This document shows positions 7,997 through 17,278 of a DNA stretch of 64,000 bases, piece by piece; position 1 is the first letter of the stretch, and each line of letters starts with the position of its first letter. A program made the translations under genes and the position numbers. The stretch comes from Streptomyces sp. AC555_RSS877 (GTDB lineage: Bacteria > Actinomycetota > Actinomycetes > Streptomycetales > Streptomycetaceae): positions 1 to 64,000 of the forward strand of contig NZ_JAGMUK010000028.1 in assembly GCF_019049245.1 (NCBI RefSeq). Reading direction: 5' to 3'. A model generated the notes under the pieces. That model did not search any database. It was not told the DNA's origin and saw nothing but the letters and a program-made list of their open reading frames with translations.

Positions 7997-8617
7997 TCAG
8001 CCCAGTGCCTCGTCCAGCAGGTTCGCCCATTGCGTCACGACCCGGTCGCGGCGGCCGGCGTCGTCCGTGAGCAGGTTCGCCAGTCCCAGCCCCCGGGCCA
8101 TGTCGAGCAGGCCCTGGACCGTTTCGCGGACGCCGGGGCGGGATTCGTCGGCGTCGAGCAGGTCCACGGCGATGCGGTGGGTCTCGCGGCCGACGCGGGC
8201 TTCCAGTTCTGTCACTCTCAGTCGCAGCTGGTCCTCGTTGGAGGCGGCGACCCACAGGTGGAGGGCGGCGCGGAAGAGGGGGCCGGTGTAGAGGTCGACG
8301 AGGGCGGAGACGACGGTCCGGCGGTCGTCTGTCGTGGCGCCCTGGGGGAAGAGGGCGCGCAGGGCGGTGGAGCGTTCTTCGGCGACGTACTCGACCGCCG
8401 CGGTGAAGAGGTCTTCGCGGGTCGGGAAGTGGTGCTGGGCGGCGCCGCGGGAGACGCCGGCGCGTTCGGCGACGACGGTGACCGTGGAGCCCGCCCAGCC
8501 GTGTTCGGCGAGGCAGGCGACGGCGGCCTCCAGGAGGCGCTGCCGGGTGGCGCGGCTGCGGTCCTGTTTGGGGGCGCGGTCGCCCGGGGGGCGGTCGACC
8601 GCGTTCACAGCGCCCAT
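7997..8617 (-). CDS. TetR-family repressor, last gene of the Atu/Liu-like operon
   Basis: A 206-residue repressor with an N-terminal TetR HTH (RATRQRLLEAAVACLAEHGWAG ... VAERAGVSRGAAQHHFPTREDLF) and a helical ligand domain. Its ATG overlaps the end of the hydratase gene by 13 bases; a GTG at 8608 would give a 4-base GTGA overlap. As the terminal gene of the carboxylase operon it is the likely local regulator, sensing an acyl-CoA or acid intermediate. A 14-bp palindrome at the operon head (18101-18114) is its plausible operator. That link is inference. Confidence 0.9.
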   Translation of the reverse strand: MGAVNAVDRPPGDRAPKQDRSRATRQRLLEAAVACLAEHGWAGSTVTVVAERAGVSRGAAQHHFPTREDLFTAAVEYVAEERSTALRALFPQGATTDDRRTVVSALVDLYTGPLFRAALHLWVAASNEDQLRLRVTELEARVGRETHRIAVDLLDADESRPGVRETVQGLLDMARGLGLANLLTDDAGRRDRVVTQWANLLDEALG

Positions 8618-9348
8618 GGGGGATCCCGTCGTTCGAGGAAGGCCGTCATGCCCTCGCGGGCGTCCGCGGAGGCGAACAGGCGGGCCGAGAGGGCGGCCAG
8701 TTCGTCCGCGTCCTGGTCGAAGGCCTCCAGCACCTTAGCCGTGAGCAGGCGTTTCGTCTCGGCGAGGGCGTGTGGGGAGGCTCGGCGCAGTCCGTCGAGG
8801 ACGGGGGCGAGGACCTGGTCGACGTCGGCGTGGTCGGCGGCTGCCGTGAGGAGGCCGATGCGGGCGGCCTCGGCCGCGTCGAAGGTCTCCCCGGTGAGGT
8901 AGTGGCGGGCGAGGGCGCGGGGGTCGACGCGGGGCAGGAGGGGGAGGGAGATCAGTGCCGGGGCGACGCCGATGCGGACTTCGGTGAAGGCGAAGGTGGC
9001 GGTGTGGGAGGCGGCGGCGATGTCGCAGGCGCCGAGCAGGCCGAGGCCGCCGGCCCGTACGTGGCCGGTGACGCGGGCCACGACGGGCTTGCGGAGTTCG
9101 ACGATCTGCCGGAGCAGGGCGACCAGGGCTTTGGGGTCCGGTGGTTCGCGCAGGTCGGCGCCCGCGCTGAAGGTGGTGCCGGTGTGGGTGAGGACGACGG
9201 CGCGTACGGCGTCGTCCTTGCCCGATCGTTTCAGCGCGTCCGCGAGTTCGTGCACGAGCGGGGCGGACAGGGCGTTGCGGTTGTGCGGCGAGTCCAGGGT
9301 GAGGGTGGTGATGCCGCGTGTGTGCGTGGGGTGGACCAGGGCGGTCAC
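8605..9348 (-). CDS. Enoyl-CoA hydratase, LiuC/AtuE-like
   Basis: A 247-residue crotonase-fold enzyme. The oxyanion-hole segment GTTFSAGADLRE and RAGGLGLLGACDIAAAS are clear, followed by FTEVRIGVAPALISLPLL. The first catalytic Glu (TEVRIG) is present. The Gly-rich GGGG stretch of classical enoyl-CoA hydratases is replaced by PALIS, as in methylglutaconyl-CoA and isohexenyl-glutaconyl-CoA hydratases. The GTG start overlaps the CoA-ligase stop by four bases, so translation is coupled. In this operon it would hydrate the glutaconyl-type product of the carboxylase. Confidence 0.88.
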   Translation of the reverse strand: MTALVHPTHTRGITTLTLDSPHNRNALSAPLVHELADALKRSGKDDAVRAVVLTHTGTTFSAGADLREPPDPKALVALLRQIVELRKPVVARVTGHVRAGGLGLLGACDIAAASHTATFAFTEVRIGVAPALISLPLLPRVDPRALARHYLTGETFDAAEAARIGLLTAAADHADVDQVLAPVLDGLRRASPHALAETKRLLTAKVLEAFDQDADELAALSARLFASADAREGMTAFLERRDPPWAL

Positions 9349-10913
9349 GTCCGCTCCCTGAGTTGTCGGCGCAGGATCTTTCCGGAGGCGGCGCGTGGGA
9401 CGCCTTCGATGAAGGTGACGTGGCGGACGCGTTTGTAGGGGGCGACGCGTTCGGCGACGTACATCATGACCTCTCCTTCGGAGAGGTCGGTGGCGGCCGG
9501 CTGGCGGACCACGTAGGCGTGCGGGCTTTCGTTGCCGTCGTCGTCGTAGACGCCGATGACGGCCGCGTCGGCGATGCCGGGGTGGGTGAGGAGCAGGGCT
9601 TCGAGTTCGGCGGGGGCCACCTGGAAGCCCTTGTACTTGATGAGTTCCTTGACGCGGTCGACGACGAACAGCCAGCCGTCGGCGTCGGTGTGGCCGACGT
9701 CTCCGGTGTGCAGCCAGCCGTCGGGGTCGATCATCGCGGCGGTGGCGTCGGGGCGGCCGAGGTAGCCCTTCATGACCTGGGGGCCGCGGATGAGGATTTC
9801 ACCGGACTCGCCGATGCCGAGGTCTTTGTCGGGGTCGTCGAGGGAGACGATCCGCATCTCGGTGCCGGCGATGAGCCTGCCGACGGTGCCGGCGGGTGCT
9901 TCGCGCATGGCGTCGAGGGGGACGACGTGGGTGCCCGGGGACAGTTCGGTCATGCCGTAGGCCTGGCCGACGGGGGGCAGGCCGAGCCGCCCGGAGCAGG
10001 CGGCGGCGAGTTTGGCGTCCAGGGGGGCGGCGGCGCTGACGATGTACTGGAGGGACGTCAGGTCGTACTGCGCGACGGCGGGGTGCTTGGCGAGGGCGAG
10101 GACGATCGGCGGGGCGACGTACAGGCCGGTGATGCGGTGGTTCTGGATGGCGGCGAGGAAGGTTTCCAGGTCGAAGCGGGGCAGGACGACGACGGTGGCG
10201 CCCAGGCGCAGGGGGGCGTTCATGAGGGCTGTCAGGCCGTATATGTGGAAGAAGGGCAGGACGGCGAGGATGCGGTCGCCGGGGCCGGTTCCCATGGCGG
10301 GTTCGAGCTGGGCGAGGTTGGTGGCGATCTGGCGGTGGGTGAGCATCACGCCCTTGGGTGTGCCGGTGGTGCCGGACGAGTACGGGAGGGCGGCCACGTC
10401 CTGCTCGGGGTCGATGTCGATCTGCGGTTCGGGGGCCGCCGAGGCCAGCATGTCGATGAGCGAGCGGTGTCCGGGGGCGCTGTCGCAGACGAAGATCTCC
10501 CGGACGCCGCCGGCGAGTTCGGCGGCCCGGCGGGCGGTCTGCAGGAGCGGTGAGACGGTGATGATCCAGCGGGCGGCGGAGTCGGTGAGCTGCTTGGCGA
10601 ACTCCTCCGGGGTGGCGAGGGGGTGCACGGTCGTGACGGAGGCTCCCGCGCGGGTGGCGGCGTAGAACGCGGTCGGGAAGGCGATCGTGTTGGGGCTGTG
10701 CAGGGCGAGGACGTCGCCCTTGCGGACGCCGGCATCGGCGAGGGCGGCGGCGACGCGGCGGTGGAAGCGGTCCAGTTGGCCGTAGGTGAGTGTGGTGCCG
10801 TCGGTGCCGTCGATGAGGGCGGGCGTGTCACCGAACTCGGCGGCCCGGCCGAGCACCGCCTCGTGGATGGGGAGTTCTACGGGCGGGACGTCTGCGTACT
10901 CGCTGCGGAACAC
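9345..10913 (-). CDS. 4-coumarate-CoA ligase-like acyl-CoA synthetase
   Basis: A 522-residue ANL-superfamily ligase that adenylates a carboxylic acid and transfers it to CoA. The P-loop-like YSSGTTGTPKGVMLTH, YGMTELSP, the HTGDVGHTDADGWLFVVDR hinge and the C-terminal catalytic lysine region PRAASGKILRRQLRE are complete. Homology is to plant-type 4CL enzymes; the role could be activating terpenoid, aryl or branched acids, as AtuH does in Pseudomonas. The ATG at 10913 follows an AGGAGG-like site. It is coupled to the hydratase by a 4-base overlap. Confidence 0.93.
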   Translation of the reverse strand: MFRSEYADVPPVELPIHEAVLGRAAEFGDTPALIDGTDGTTLTYGQLDRFHRRVAAALADAGVRKGDVLALHSPNTIAFPTAFYAATRAGASVTTVHPLATPEEFAKQLTDSAARWIITVSPLLQTARRAAELAGGVREIFVCDSAPGHRSLIDMLASAAPEPQIDIDPEQDVAALPYSSGTTGTPKGVMLTHRQIATNLAQLEPAMGTGPGDRILAVLPFFHIYGLTALMNAPLRLGATVVVLPRFDLETFLAAIQNHRITGLYVAPPIVLALAKHPAVAQYDLTSLQYIVSAAAPLDAKLAAACSGRLGLPPVGQAYGMTELSPGTHVVPLDAMREAPAGTVGRLIAGTEMRIVSLDDPDKDLGIGESGEILIRGPQVMKGYLGRPDATAAMIDPDGWLHTGDVGHTDADGWLFVVDRVKELIKYKGFQVAPAELEALLLTHPGIADAAVIGVYDDDGNESPHAYVVRQPAATDLSEGEVMMYVAERVAPYKRVRHVTFIEGVPRAASGKILRRQLRERT

Positions 10914-10940
10914 GGTTCCTCCTCGCGCGGCACGTGCCGG

Positions 10941-12080
10941 TCAGTACGACTTGGGCAGGCCCAGGGTCTGGTGGGAGACGTAGTTGAGAATCATCTCCCG
11001 GCTCACCGGAGCAATACGAGCCACGCGCGCGGCTGTTATCAACGAGGCGAGCCCGAACTCGCGCGTGAGGCCGTTCCCGCCGAGCGTGTGCACGGCCTGG
11101 TCGACCGCCTTCACGCAGGCCTCCCCGGCCGCGTACTTGGCCATGTTGGCGGCTTCGCCCGCGCCCGCGTCGTCGCCGACGTCGTAGAGGTGGGCTGCTT
11201 TCTGCATCATCAGGCGGGCGAGTTCGAGGTCGATGTGCGCCTGGGCGAGGGGGTGGGCGATGGCCTGGTGGGCGCCGATGGGGGTGTTCCAGACGGTGCG
11301 GTCGCTGGCGTACGTGATGGCTTGTGCGAGTGCGTAGCGGCCCATGCCGATGGCGAAGGCGGCGGTCATGACGCGTTCGGGGTTGAGGCCGGCGAAGAGC
11401 TGGAGGAGGCCGGCGTCCTCGTCGCCCACGAGTGCGTCCGCGGGGAGCCGTACGTCGTCGAGGGTGAGCTCGAACTGCTTTTCCGCGGCGGTGAGTTCCA
11501 TGTCGATGCGGTGGCGGGTGAAGCCGGGTGTGTCGCGGGGGACGATGAAGAGGCAGGGCTTGAGGCTGCCGGTGCGGGAGTCCTCGGTGCGGCCGACGAT
11601 GAGGGTGGCGTCGGCGATGTCGACGCCGGAGATGAAGACCTTGCGGCCGGTGAGGAGCCAGTCCCCGGTGTCGGGGTCGCGGCGGGCCGTGGTGGTGATG
11701 CGGTGGCTGTTGGAGCCGGCGTCGGGTTCGGTGATGCCGAAGGCCATGGTTCGGGTGCCGTCGGCGAGGCCGGGGAGCCAGTGCTGTTTCTGGGCGTCCG
11801 TGCCGAAGCGGGCGATGACGGTGCCGCAGATGGCCGGGGAGACGACCATCATGAGCAGGGGGCAGCCGGCGGCGCCGAGTTCTTCGAGGACGATGGAGAG
11901 TTCGGCGATGCCGCCGCCTCCGCCTCCGTACTCCTCGGGGAGGTTGACGCCGAGGTAGCCGAGTTTGCCTGCCTCGGACCAGAGGGCTTCTCGGTCGTGG
12001 TGGCGGCCGTGGCGGGTGCCGAGGGCGGTTACGGCTGCTCGTAGGGCCTTGTGTTCCTCGGATTCGATGAGGGTGGTCAT
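10941..12080 (-). CDS. Acyl-CoA dehydrogenase, AtuD/LiuA-like
   Basis: A 379-residue FAD-dependent dehydrogenase. Visible elements are the N-terminal helical domain (LGYLGVNLPEEYGGGG), the FAD/substrate middle domain (MAFGITEPDAGSNSHRITTTA, LTGRKVFISG) and the C-terminal HTLGGNGLTREFGLASLITAARVARI. The ATG at 12080 has GAGGAG upstream. It sits between the carboxylase alpha subunit (79-bp gap with a dispersed element) and the CoA ligase (27-bp gap). It would introduce the alpha,beta double bond needed before carboxylation. Confidence 0.93.
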   Translation of the reverse strand: MTTLIESEEHKALRAAVTALGTRHGRHHDREALWSEAGKLGYLGVNLPEEYGGGGGGIAELSIVLEELGAAGCPLLMMVVSPAICGTVIARFGTDAQKQHWLPGLADGTRTMAFGITEPDAGSNSHRITTTARRDPDTGDWLLTGRKVFISGVDIADATLIVGRTEDSRTGSLKPCLFIVPRDTPGFTRHRIDMELTAAEKQFELTLDDVRLPADALVGDEDAGLLQLFAGLNPERVMTAAFAIGMGRYALAQAITYASDRTVWNTPIGAHQAIAHPLAQAHIDLELARLMMQKAAHLYDVGDDAGAGEAANMAKYAAGEACVKAVDQAVHTLGGNGLTREFGLASLITAARVARIAPVSREMILNYVSHQTLGLPKSY

Positions 12081-12133
12081 GAGGCTCCTCAGGGGAGGGG
12101 GGTTCTGCCGTTTGGAGGGTGCGGGTCGTGTGT

Positions 12134-12161
12134 GGCTGGTCGCGCAGTTCCCCGCGCCCCT
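12134..12161 (-). repeat. Dispersed 28-bp Streptomyces element, copy 2
   Basis: This is the reverse-strand copy of the element at 15-42. Its first bases coincide with the TAG stop of the biotin carboxylase gene, so the stop codon is part of the repeat. Confidence 0.65.
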
Positions 12162-14001
12162 AGGTGGCTTGCACCACCGCCAGCAGAGAACCGACCGTCA
12201 CCTGGTGTCCGGGTGTGGCGTGGAGGGCCGTGAGTGTTCCCGTGACCGGCGCTGTGATCTTGTGTTCCATCTTCATCGCCTCCAGCCACAGCAGGGGCTG
12301 GCCCGCCTGGACGGTGGAGCCGAGCTCCACGCCCTCGGCCACCCGCACCACCGTGCCCGGCATGGGGGCCACCAGGGAGCCGGGGGCCAGGTGAGCCGTC
12401 GGGTCGGGGAAGCGGGGCAGGGCCCGCAGGGCGGTGTTGTTGACGTGCACCTCGTCGCCGTGGCGGGCCACCGTGAACTTCCGTCGTACGCCGTCCACTT
12501 CCAGGACGACGAGATCTGCGGCGGCGTGGACGACGCGCACTCCGTCCGCCTGCAGGCCCGCCCGGGTGTGCCGGTAGTGGACCTCGTGCTCCTCCCCCGC
12601 GATCGCGTAGCGCTTGGTCTGCGGCTGGGAGGGGACGTTGCGCCAGCCTCCGAAGCGGGAGCGGCCGTGGGCGTTGGCGAGGGCGGCGGCCAGGGGGGCG
12701 TGGGGTTCGGGGGCGGAGGCGGTGAGTTCGGGCAGATGGCGGTCGTAGAAGCCCGTGTCCATGCGGGCGGTGGTGAACTCCGGGTGCCGTAGCGACCGTA
12801 CGAGGAGGTCCCGGTTGGTGAGGGGGCCGTGGAGCGTGGCTCGCTCCAGGGCGCCCGCGAGTTTGCGGACGGCTTCCGCGCGGGTGGGAGCGTGGGCGAC
12901 GACCTTGGCGAGCATCGGGTCGTAGTGGACGCCGATGGAGTCGCCGTCCTCGTAGCCGGTGTCCAGGCGGACGCCTTCCGGGACGGTCAGGCGGTGCAGG
13001 GTGCCGGTCTGGGGGGTCCAGTCGTTCGCCGGGTCCTCGGCGTACAGGCGGGCCTCCACGGCGTGGCCACGCGCGCGTGGGGGGTCGTTCTCGAGGGGGT
13101 GGCCTTCTGCGACGCGGATCTGCTGGGCGACCAGGTCGATGCCGAAGACGGCTTCGGTGACGGGGTGTTCGACCTGGAGGCGGGTGTTCATCTCCAGGAA
13201 GTGGGGTTTGCCGTCGGCGATCAGGAACTCGACCGTGCCGGCGCCCACGTAGTCGACGGCGCGGGCGGCGCGTACGGCCAGGGTGTGCAGTTCCTCGGCG
13301 AGCCCGTCGGGCAGGGCGGGTGCGGGCGCCTCCTCGATCACCTTCTGGTGGCGGCGCTGGAGGGAGCAGTCGCGGGTGCCGAGCGCCCACACCGTGCCGT
13401 GTGTGTCGGCGAGCACCTGGACCTCGACGTGGCGTCCGTTCTCCACGTACGGCTCGACGAACACCTCTCCGTCGCCGAAGGCGCTCGCGGCCTCGGCGCG
13501 CGCGGCCTCCAGCGCGGAGTCCAGGTCCTGCGGACGGCGCACGATCCGCATGCCGCGCCCTCCGCCGCCCGCCGCCGCCTTCACCAGGACGGGCAGGTCG
13601 GTCTCGGTGACGTCGCGCAGGGGTTCGAGGCCCATCAGCTTCTTGGCGTGTGTCTTGGACGCCATCGCCTCGATCGCCTCCGGCGGCGGGCCGATCCAGA
13701 CCAGGCCGGCGTCCAGGACGGCGCGTGCGAAGCCGGCGTTCTCGGAGAGGAAGCCGTAGCCGGGGTGCACGGCGTCCGCGCCGGCGGCGACGGCGGCCTT
13801 CACGATCAGGTCGCCGCGCAGATACGTGTCGGCGGGCGCCGCGCCCGGCAGTCGTACCGTCGCGTCGGCCACGCGCGCGTGGAGGGCGTTCTCGTCGGCG
13901 TCCGAGTGCACGGCGACCGTCCGGATGCCCAGTTCACGGCAGGTGCGGAAGATGCGGCAGGCGATCTCGCCCCGATTGGCGACCAGCAGTGTCGAAATCA
14001 T
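12160..14001 (-). CDS. Biotin-dependent acyl-CoA carboxylase alpha subunit (BC-BCCP)
   Basis: A 613-residue fusion of biotin carboxylase (residues 1-440) and biotin carboxyl carrier domain (about 545-612). Visible are LLVANRGEIACRIFRTCRELG, HPGYGFLSENA, the ATP-grasp glycine loop KAAAGGGGRGMR, FLEMNTRLQVEHPVTE, and the biotinyl-lysine motif EAMKMEH with Lys577. Just before the ATP-grasp domain the text runs KKLMGLEPLRDV; relatives usually have several extra residues here (an AGVP-type turn), so a short in-frame deletion is suspected. The ATG at 14001 follows the beta-subunit stop by five bases. It carboxylates biotin and pairs with the 14007-15605 product. Confidence 0.94.
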   Translation of the reverse strand: MISTLLVANRGEIACRIFRTCRELGIRTVAVHSDADENALHARVADATVRLPGAAPADTYLRGDLIVKAAVAAGADAVHPGYGFLSENAGFARAVLDAGLVWIGPPPEAIEAMASKTHAKKLMGLEPLRDVTETDLPVLVKAAAGGGGRGMRIVRRPQDLDSALEAARAEAASAFGDGEVFVEPYVENGRHVEVQVLADTHGTVWALGTRDCSLQRRHQKVIEEAPAPALPDGLAEELHTLAVRAARAVDYVGAGTVEFLIADGKPHFLEMNTRLQVEHPVTEAVFGIDLVAQQIRVAEGHPLENDPPRARGHAVEARLYAEDPANDWTPQTGTLHRLTVPEGVRLDTGYEDGDSIGVHYDPMLAKVVAHAPTRAEAVRKLAGALERATLHGPLTNRDLLVRSLRHPEFTTARMDTGFYDRHLPELTASAPEPHAPLAAALANAHGRSRFGGWRNVPSQPQTKRYAIAGEEHEVHYRHTRAGLQADGVRVVHAAADLVVLEVDGVRRKFTVARHGDEVHVNNTALRALPRFPDPTAHLAPGSLVAPMPGTVVRVAEGVELGSTVQAGQPLLWLEAMKMEHKITAPVTGTLTALHATPGHQVTVGSLLAVVQAT

Positions 14002-14006
14002 GGGTC

Positions 14007-15605
14007 TCACATCCGGAAGACGCCGAAGCCACCGCGCGCGCCCTCGTAGGGCGCCGTGTGGATCGCGGACAGGCACAGGCCGAGGACGGTACGGGTGTCG
14101 CGCGGGTCGATGACGCCGTCGTCGTACAGCCGCCCGGACAGGAACATCGGCAGGGACTCGGACTCGATCTGCTGCTCCACCATGGCGCGCAGGGCGGCGT
14201 CGGCGTCCTCGTCGTAGGGCCGGCCCTTCGCGAGCGCGGACTGCCGGGCGACGATCGAGAGGACGCCGGCGAGCTGCTGGGGGCCCATGACGGCGGACTT
14301 GGCGCTGGGCCAGGCGAAGAGGAAGCGGGGGTCGTAGGCGCGGCCGCACATGCCGTAGTGGCCGGCGCCGTAGGAGGCGCCCAGGAGGACCGACAGGTGC
14401 GGGACCTTCGAGTTGCTGACCGCGTTGATCATCATCGCGCCGTGCTTGATGATGCCGCCCTGCTCGTACTCCTTGCCGACCATGTAGCCGGTGGTGTTGT
14501 GCAGGAAGAGCAGCGGGATGTCGCGCTGGTTGGCGAGCTGGATGAACTGGGCGGCCTTCTGGGACTCCTCGCTGAAGAGCACCCCTTGGGCGTTCGCCAG
14601 TACTCCCAAGGGATAGCCGTGCAGGGTGGCCCACCCGGTGACCAGGCTCGTCCCGTACAGCGGTTTGAACTCGTCGAAGTCGGAGGCGTCGACGATCCGG
14701 GCGACGACCTCGCGCGGGTCGAACGGGGTCCTGAGGTCGCCGGGGACGATCCCCAGGAGCTCGTCCTCGTCATACTTGGGAGGGAGGGCCGGCCCTGGAT
14801 CGCCGTACGCCTTGCGGTGGTTGAGGCGGGCCACCACGCGCCTGGCCTGGTGCAGGGCGTCCGGCTCGTCGACGGCGAAGTGGTCGGCGAGGCCCGACAC
14901 GCGCGCGTGCATCTCCGCGCCGCCCAGCGACTCGTCGTCGCTCTCCTCGCCGGTGGCCATCTTCACGAGCGGCGGCCCACCGAGGAACACCTTCGCGCGC
15001 TCCTTGACCATGATCACGTGGTCGGACATGCCGGGGATGTAGGCGCCGCCCGCGGTCGAGTTGCCGAAGACGACCGCGACGGTGGGGATCCCGGCGGCGG
15101 AGAGCCGGGTGAGGTCCCGGAAGATCGCGCCCCCGGGGATGAAGATCTCCTTCTGGGAGGGCAGGTCGGCCCCGCCGGACTCCACCAGGCTGATGCAGGG
15201 CAGCCGGTTGGCGAGCGCGATGTCGTTGGCGCGGAGGGCTTTCTTCAGCGACCAGGGGTTGCTGGCGCCGCCGCGCACGGTCGGGTCGTTGGCGGTGATC
15301 AGGCACTCCACGCCCTCGACGACACCGATGCCGGTGATCAGGGAGGCGCCCACCGCGTACTCGCTGCCCCAGGCGGCCAGTGGCGACAGTTCCAGGAAGG
15401 GCGTGTCGGGGTCCAGGAGCAGTTCGACGCGTTCGCGGGCGAGGAGCTTGCCGCGCTGCCGGTGCCGGGCGACGTACTTCTCGCCGCCGCCGGCGAGCGC
15501 CTTCACGTGCTCGGCGGTCAACTGGTCCAGCTTGGCGAGCATGGCTTCGCGGTTGGCCCGGAAGTCGGCGCCGGCGGTGTCCAGGGTGGAGCTGATGACC
15601 GTCAC
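14007..15605 (-). CDS. Acyl-CoA carboxylase beta subunit (MCC/geranyl-CoA carboxylase type)
   Basis: A 532-residue carboxyltransferase. It has N- and C-terminal crotonase-like halves: GGASNPWSLKKALRANDIALANRLP, GAYIPGMSDHVIMVKERAKVFLGGPPLVKMATGEE, then TTGYMVGKEYEQGGIIKHGAMM and SYGAGHYGMCGRAYDPRFLFAWP. The FLGGPPLVKMATGEE signature is that of methylcrotonyl/geranyl-CoA carboxylases rather than AccD or PccB. GTG at 15605 overlaps the AtuA-like stop by four bases. With the alpha subunit it would carboxylate a beta-methyl-crotonyl-type thioester. Confidence 0.93.
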   Translation of the reverse strand: MTVISSTLDTAGADFRANREAMLAKLDQLTAEHVKALAGGGEKYVARHRQRGKLLARERVELLLDPDTPFLELSPLAAWGSEYAVGASLITGIGVVEGVECLITANDPTVRGGASNPWSLKKALRANDIALANRLPCISLVESGGADLPSQKEIFIPGGAIFRDLTRLSAAGIPTVAVVFGNSTAGGAYIPGMSDHVIMVKERAKVFLGGPPLVKMATGEESDDESLGGAEMHARVSGLADHFAVDEPDALHQARRVVARLNHRKAYGDPGPALPPKYDEDELLGIVPGDLRTPFDPREVVARIVDASDFDEFKPLYGTSLVTGWATLHGYPLGVLANAQGVLFSEESQKAAQFIQLANQRDIPLLFLHNTTGYMVGKEYEQGGIIKHGAMMINAVSNSKVPHLSVLLGASYGAGHYGMCGRAYDPRFLFAWPSAKSAVMGPQQLAGVLSIVARQSALAKGRPYDEDADAALRAMVEQQIESESLPMFLSGRLYDDGVIDPRDTRTVLGLCLSAIHTAPYEGARGGFGVFRM

Positions 15606-17278
15606 AAGAGGGCCTCCGGGATGTCCAGGTGGCGGGAGCGCAGCCATTCGCCCAGGGCCTTGGCCTGCGGGTCGAAGCGGTGCCGGGCGGCGACGCCCTC
15701 GCCGAGGATGCCCTCGACGAGGAAGTTGAGGGCGTGCAGGTTGGGCAGGGCGTGCCGGGTGACGTTCAGTTCACGGCTTTCGGGGATCAGCTGCCGGAAC
15801 CGGTCGGCGGTCAGTTCGTGGGCGAGCCACCGCCAGGCGTCCTCGGTGCGGGCCCAGACCCCGACGTTGGCGTCCCCGCCCTTGTCCCCGCTGCGGGCGC
15901 CGGCGACCAGGCCGAGCGGGGCGCGTCGCAGCGGCCCTGCGGGGAGCGGCTCGGGCAGCGGTGGCTCGGGAACGCTGTCGAGTACGAGGGTGTCGTGGGC
16001 CGGTGCCACGGGGATCCGGCGGCCGTCGTGGAGGACGGCCACCTGGCCGACGTCGGTGTGCGGGACGTGGGCCGCCTCGAAGACCCCGTAGGGCGTGCCC
16101 TTGCCCGGGGGTGCCAGCACGTGGAAGCCTGGGTAACTGGCGAGCGCCAGCTCGACGGCGGCTCCGCTCAGCACCCGGCCGACGCTCTCCTGGACGGGGT
16201 CCCGCACGACGAGCCGCAGCAGCGCGCTCGCGGTCTCCTCGGAGTCGGCGTCGGGCCGGTCGGTGCGCACGAGGTCCCAGTCGACGTGCTCGGGGCGGGA
16301 CGTGGTGAACGCGGCCCGCATCTGCTGCCGCACCAGCGCCGCCTTGGACTCGATCTCCAGCCCGGTGAGGACGAAGACGACCTCGTTGCGGAAGCCGCCG
16401 AGGCGGTTGACGCCGACCTTGAGCGTCGGAGGCGGGGCCTCGCCCCGGACGCCGTCGATCCGCACCCGGTCGGGGCCCTCCTGGGTGAGCCGTGCGGTGT
16501 CGAGGCGGGCGGTGACGTCCGGTCCCGGATAGCGGGCCCCGGCCGTCTCGTACAGCAGCTGGGCCGTCACCGTGCCGAGGTCGACCAGGCCGCCGGTGCC
16601 GGGGTGCTTGGTGATGACGCTGTCGCCGTTCTCGTGGAGCTCGGCGAGGGGGAAGCCGGGGAGGGTGGCGCCGCCCTCGCCGAAGAAGGCGTAGTTGCCG
16701 CCGGTGGCCTGGGCGCCGCACTCCAGCACGTGCCCCGCGACGACGGCCCCCGCCAGCTTGTCGTACTCCTGCGGCCCCCAGCCGAAGTGCGCGACGGCGG
16801 GCCCGGTGACCAGCGCGGCGTCCGTCACCCGCCCGGTGACGACGATGTCCGCGCCCTCCCGCAGACAGGCCGCGATGCCGAAGCCGCCGAGGTAGGCGTG
16901 GGCGGCGAGGCTGTCCGGGTACCGGTCCTTCAGGTCGTCGCCCTCGACGTGCGCGACCCGGACGGGGATGCCCAGCCGCTCGGCCAGCTCCCGTACGGCA
17001 CGGGCGAGTCCGGCCGGGTTGAGCCCGCCGGCGTTGGCGACGATCCGCACGCCCCGCTCGTGTGCGAGCCCCAGGCAGTCCTCCAGCTGGCGCAGGAAGG
17101 TGCGGGCGTAGCCGGTGCCCGGGTCCTTGAGCCGGTCCCGGCCGAGGATGAGCATCGTCAGTTCGGCGAGGTAGTCGCCGGTGAGGACGTCGAGTTCGCC
17201 GCCGGTGAGCATCTCGCGCATCGCGTCGAAGCGGTCGCCGTAGAAGCCGGAGGCGTTGCCGATGCGCAGGGGTGTCAC
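15602..17278 (-). CDS. AtuA-like acyclic terpene utilisation protein (DUF1446)
   Basis: A 558-residue protein matching the AtuA/DUF1446 family, an obligatory but biochemically unresolved member of acyclic-terpene and related carboxylase operons. Recognisable parts are the start [73 protein letters not shown] and a small C-terminal domain ([18 protein letters not shown], residues about 450-558). The GTG at 17278 overlaps the preceding gene by four bases. Its presence beside the carboxylase is the main reason to read the operon as Atu-like rather than a plain leucine pathway. Confidence 0.9.
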   Translation of the reverse strand: MTPLRIGNASGFYGDRFDAMREMLTGGELDVLTGDYLAELTMLILGRDRLKDPGTGYARTFLRQLEDCLGLAHERGVRIVANAGGLNPAGLARAVRELAERLGIPVRVAHVEGDDLKDRYPDSLAAHAYLGGFGIAACLREGADIVVTGRVTDAALVTGPAVAHFGWGPQEYDKLAGAVVAGHVLECGAQATGGNYAFFGEGGATLPGFPLAELHENGDSVITKHPGTGGLVDLGTVTAQLLYETAGARYPGPDVTARLDTARLTQEGPDRVRIDGVRGEAPPPTLKVGVNRLGGFRNEVVFVLTGLEIESKAALVRQQMRAAFTTSRPEHVDWDLVRTDRPDADSEETASALLRLVVRDPVQESVGRVLSGAAVELALASYPGFHVLAPPGKGTPYGVFEAAHVPHTDVGQVAVLHDGRRIPVAPAHDTLVLDSVPEPPLPEPLPAGPLRRAPLGLVAGARSGDKGGDANVGVWARTEDAWRWLAHELTADRFRQLIPESRELNVTRHALPNLHALNFLVEGILGEGVAARHRFDPQAKALGEWLRSRHLDIPEALL

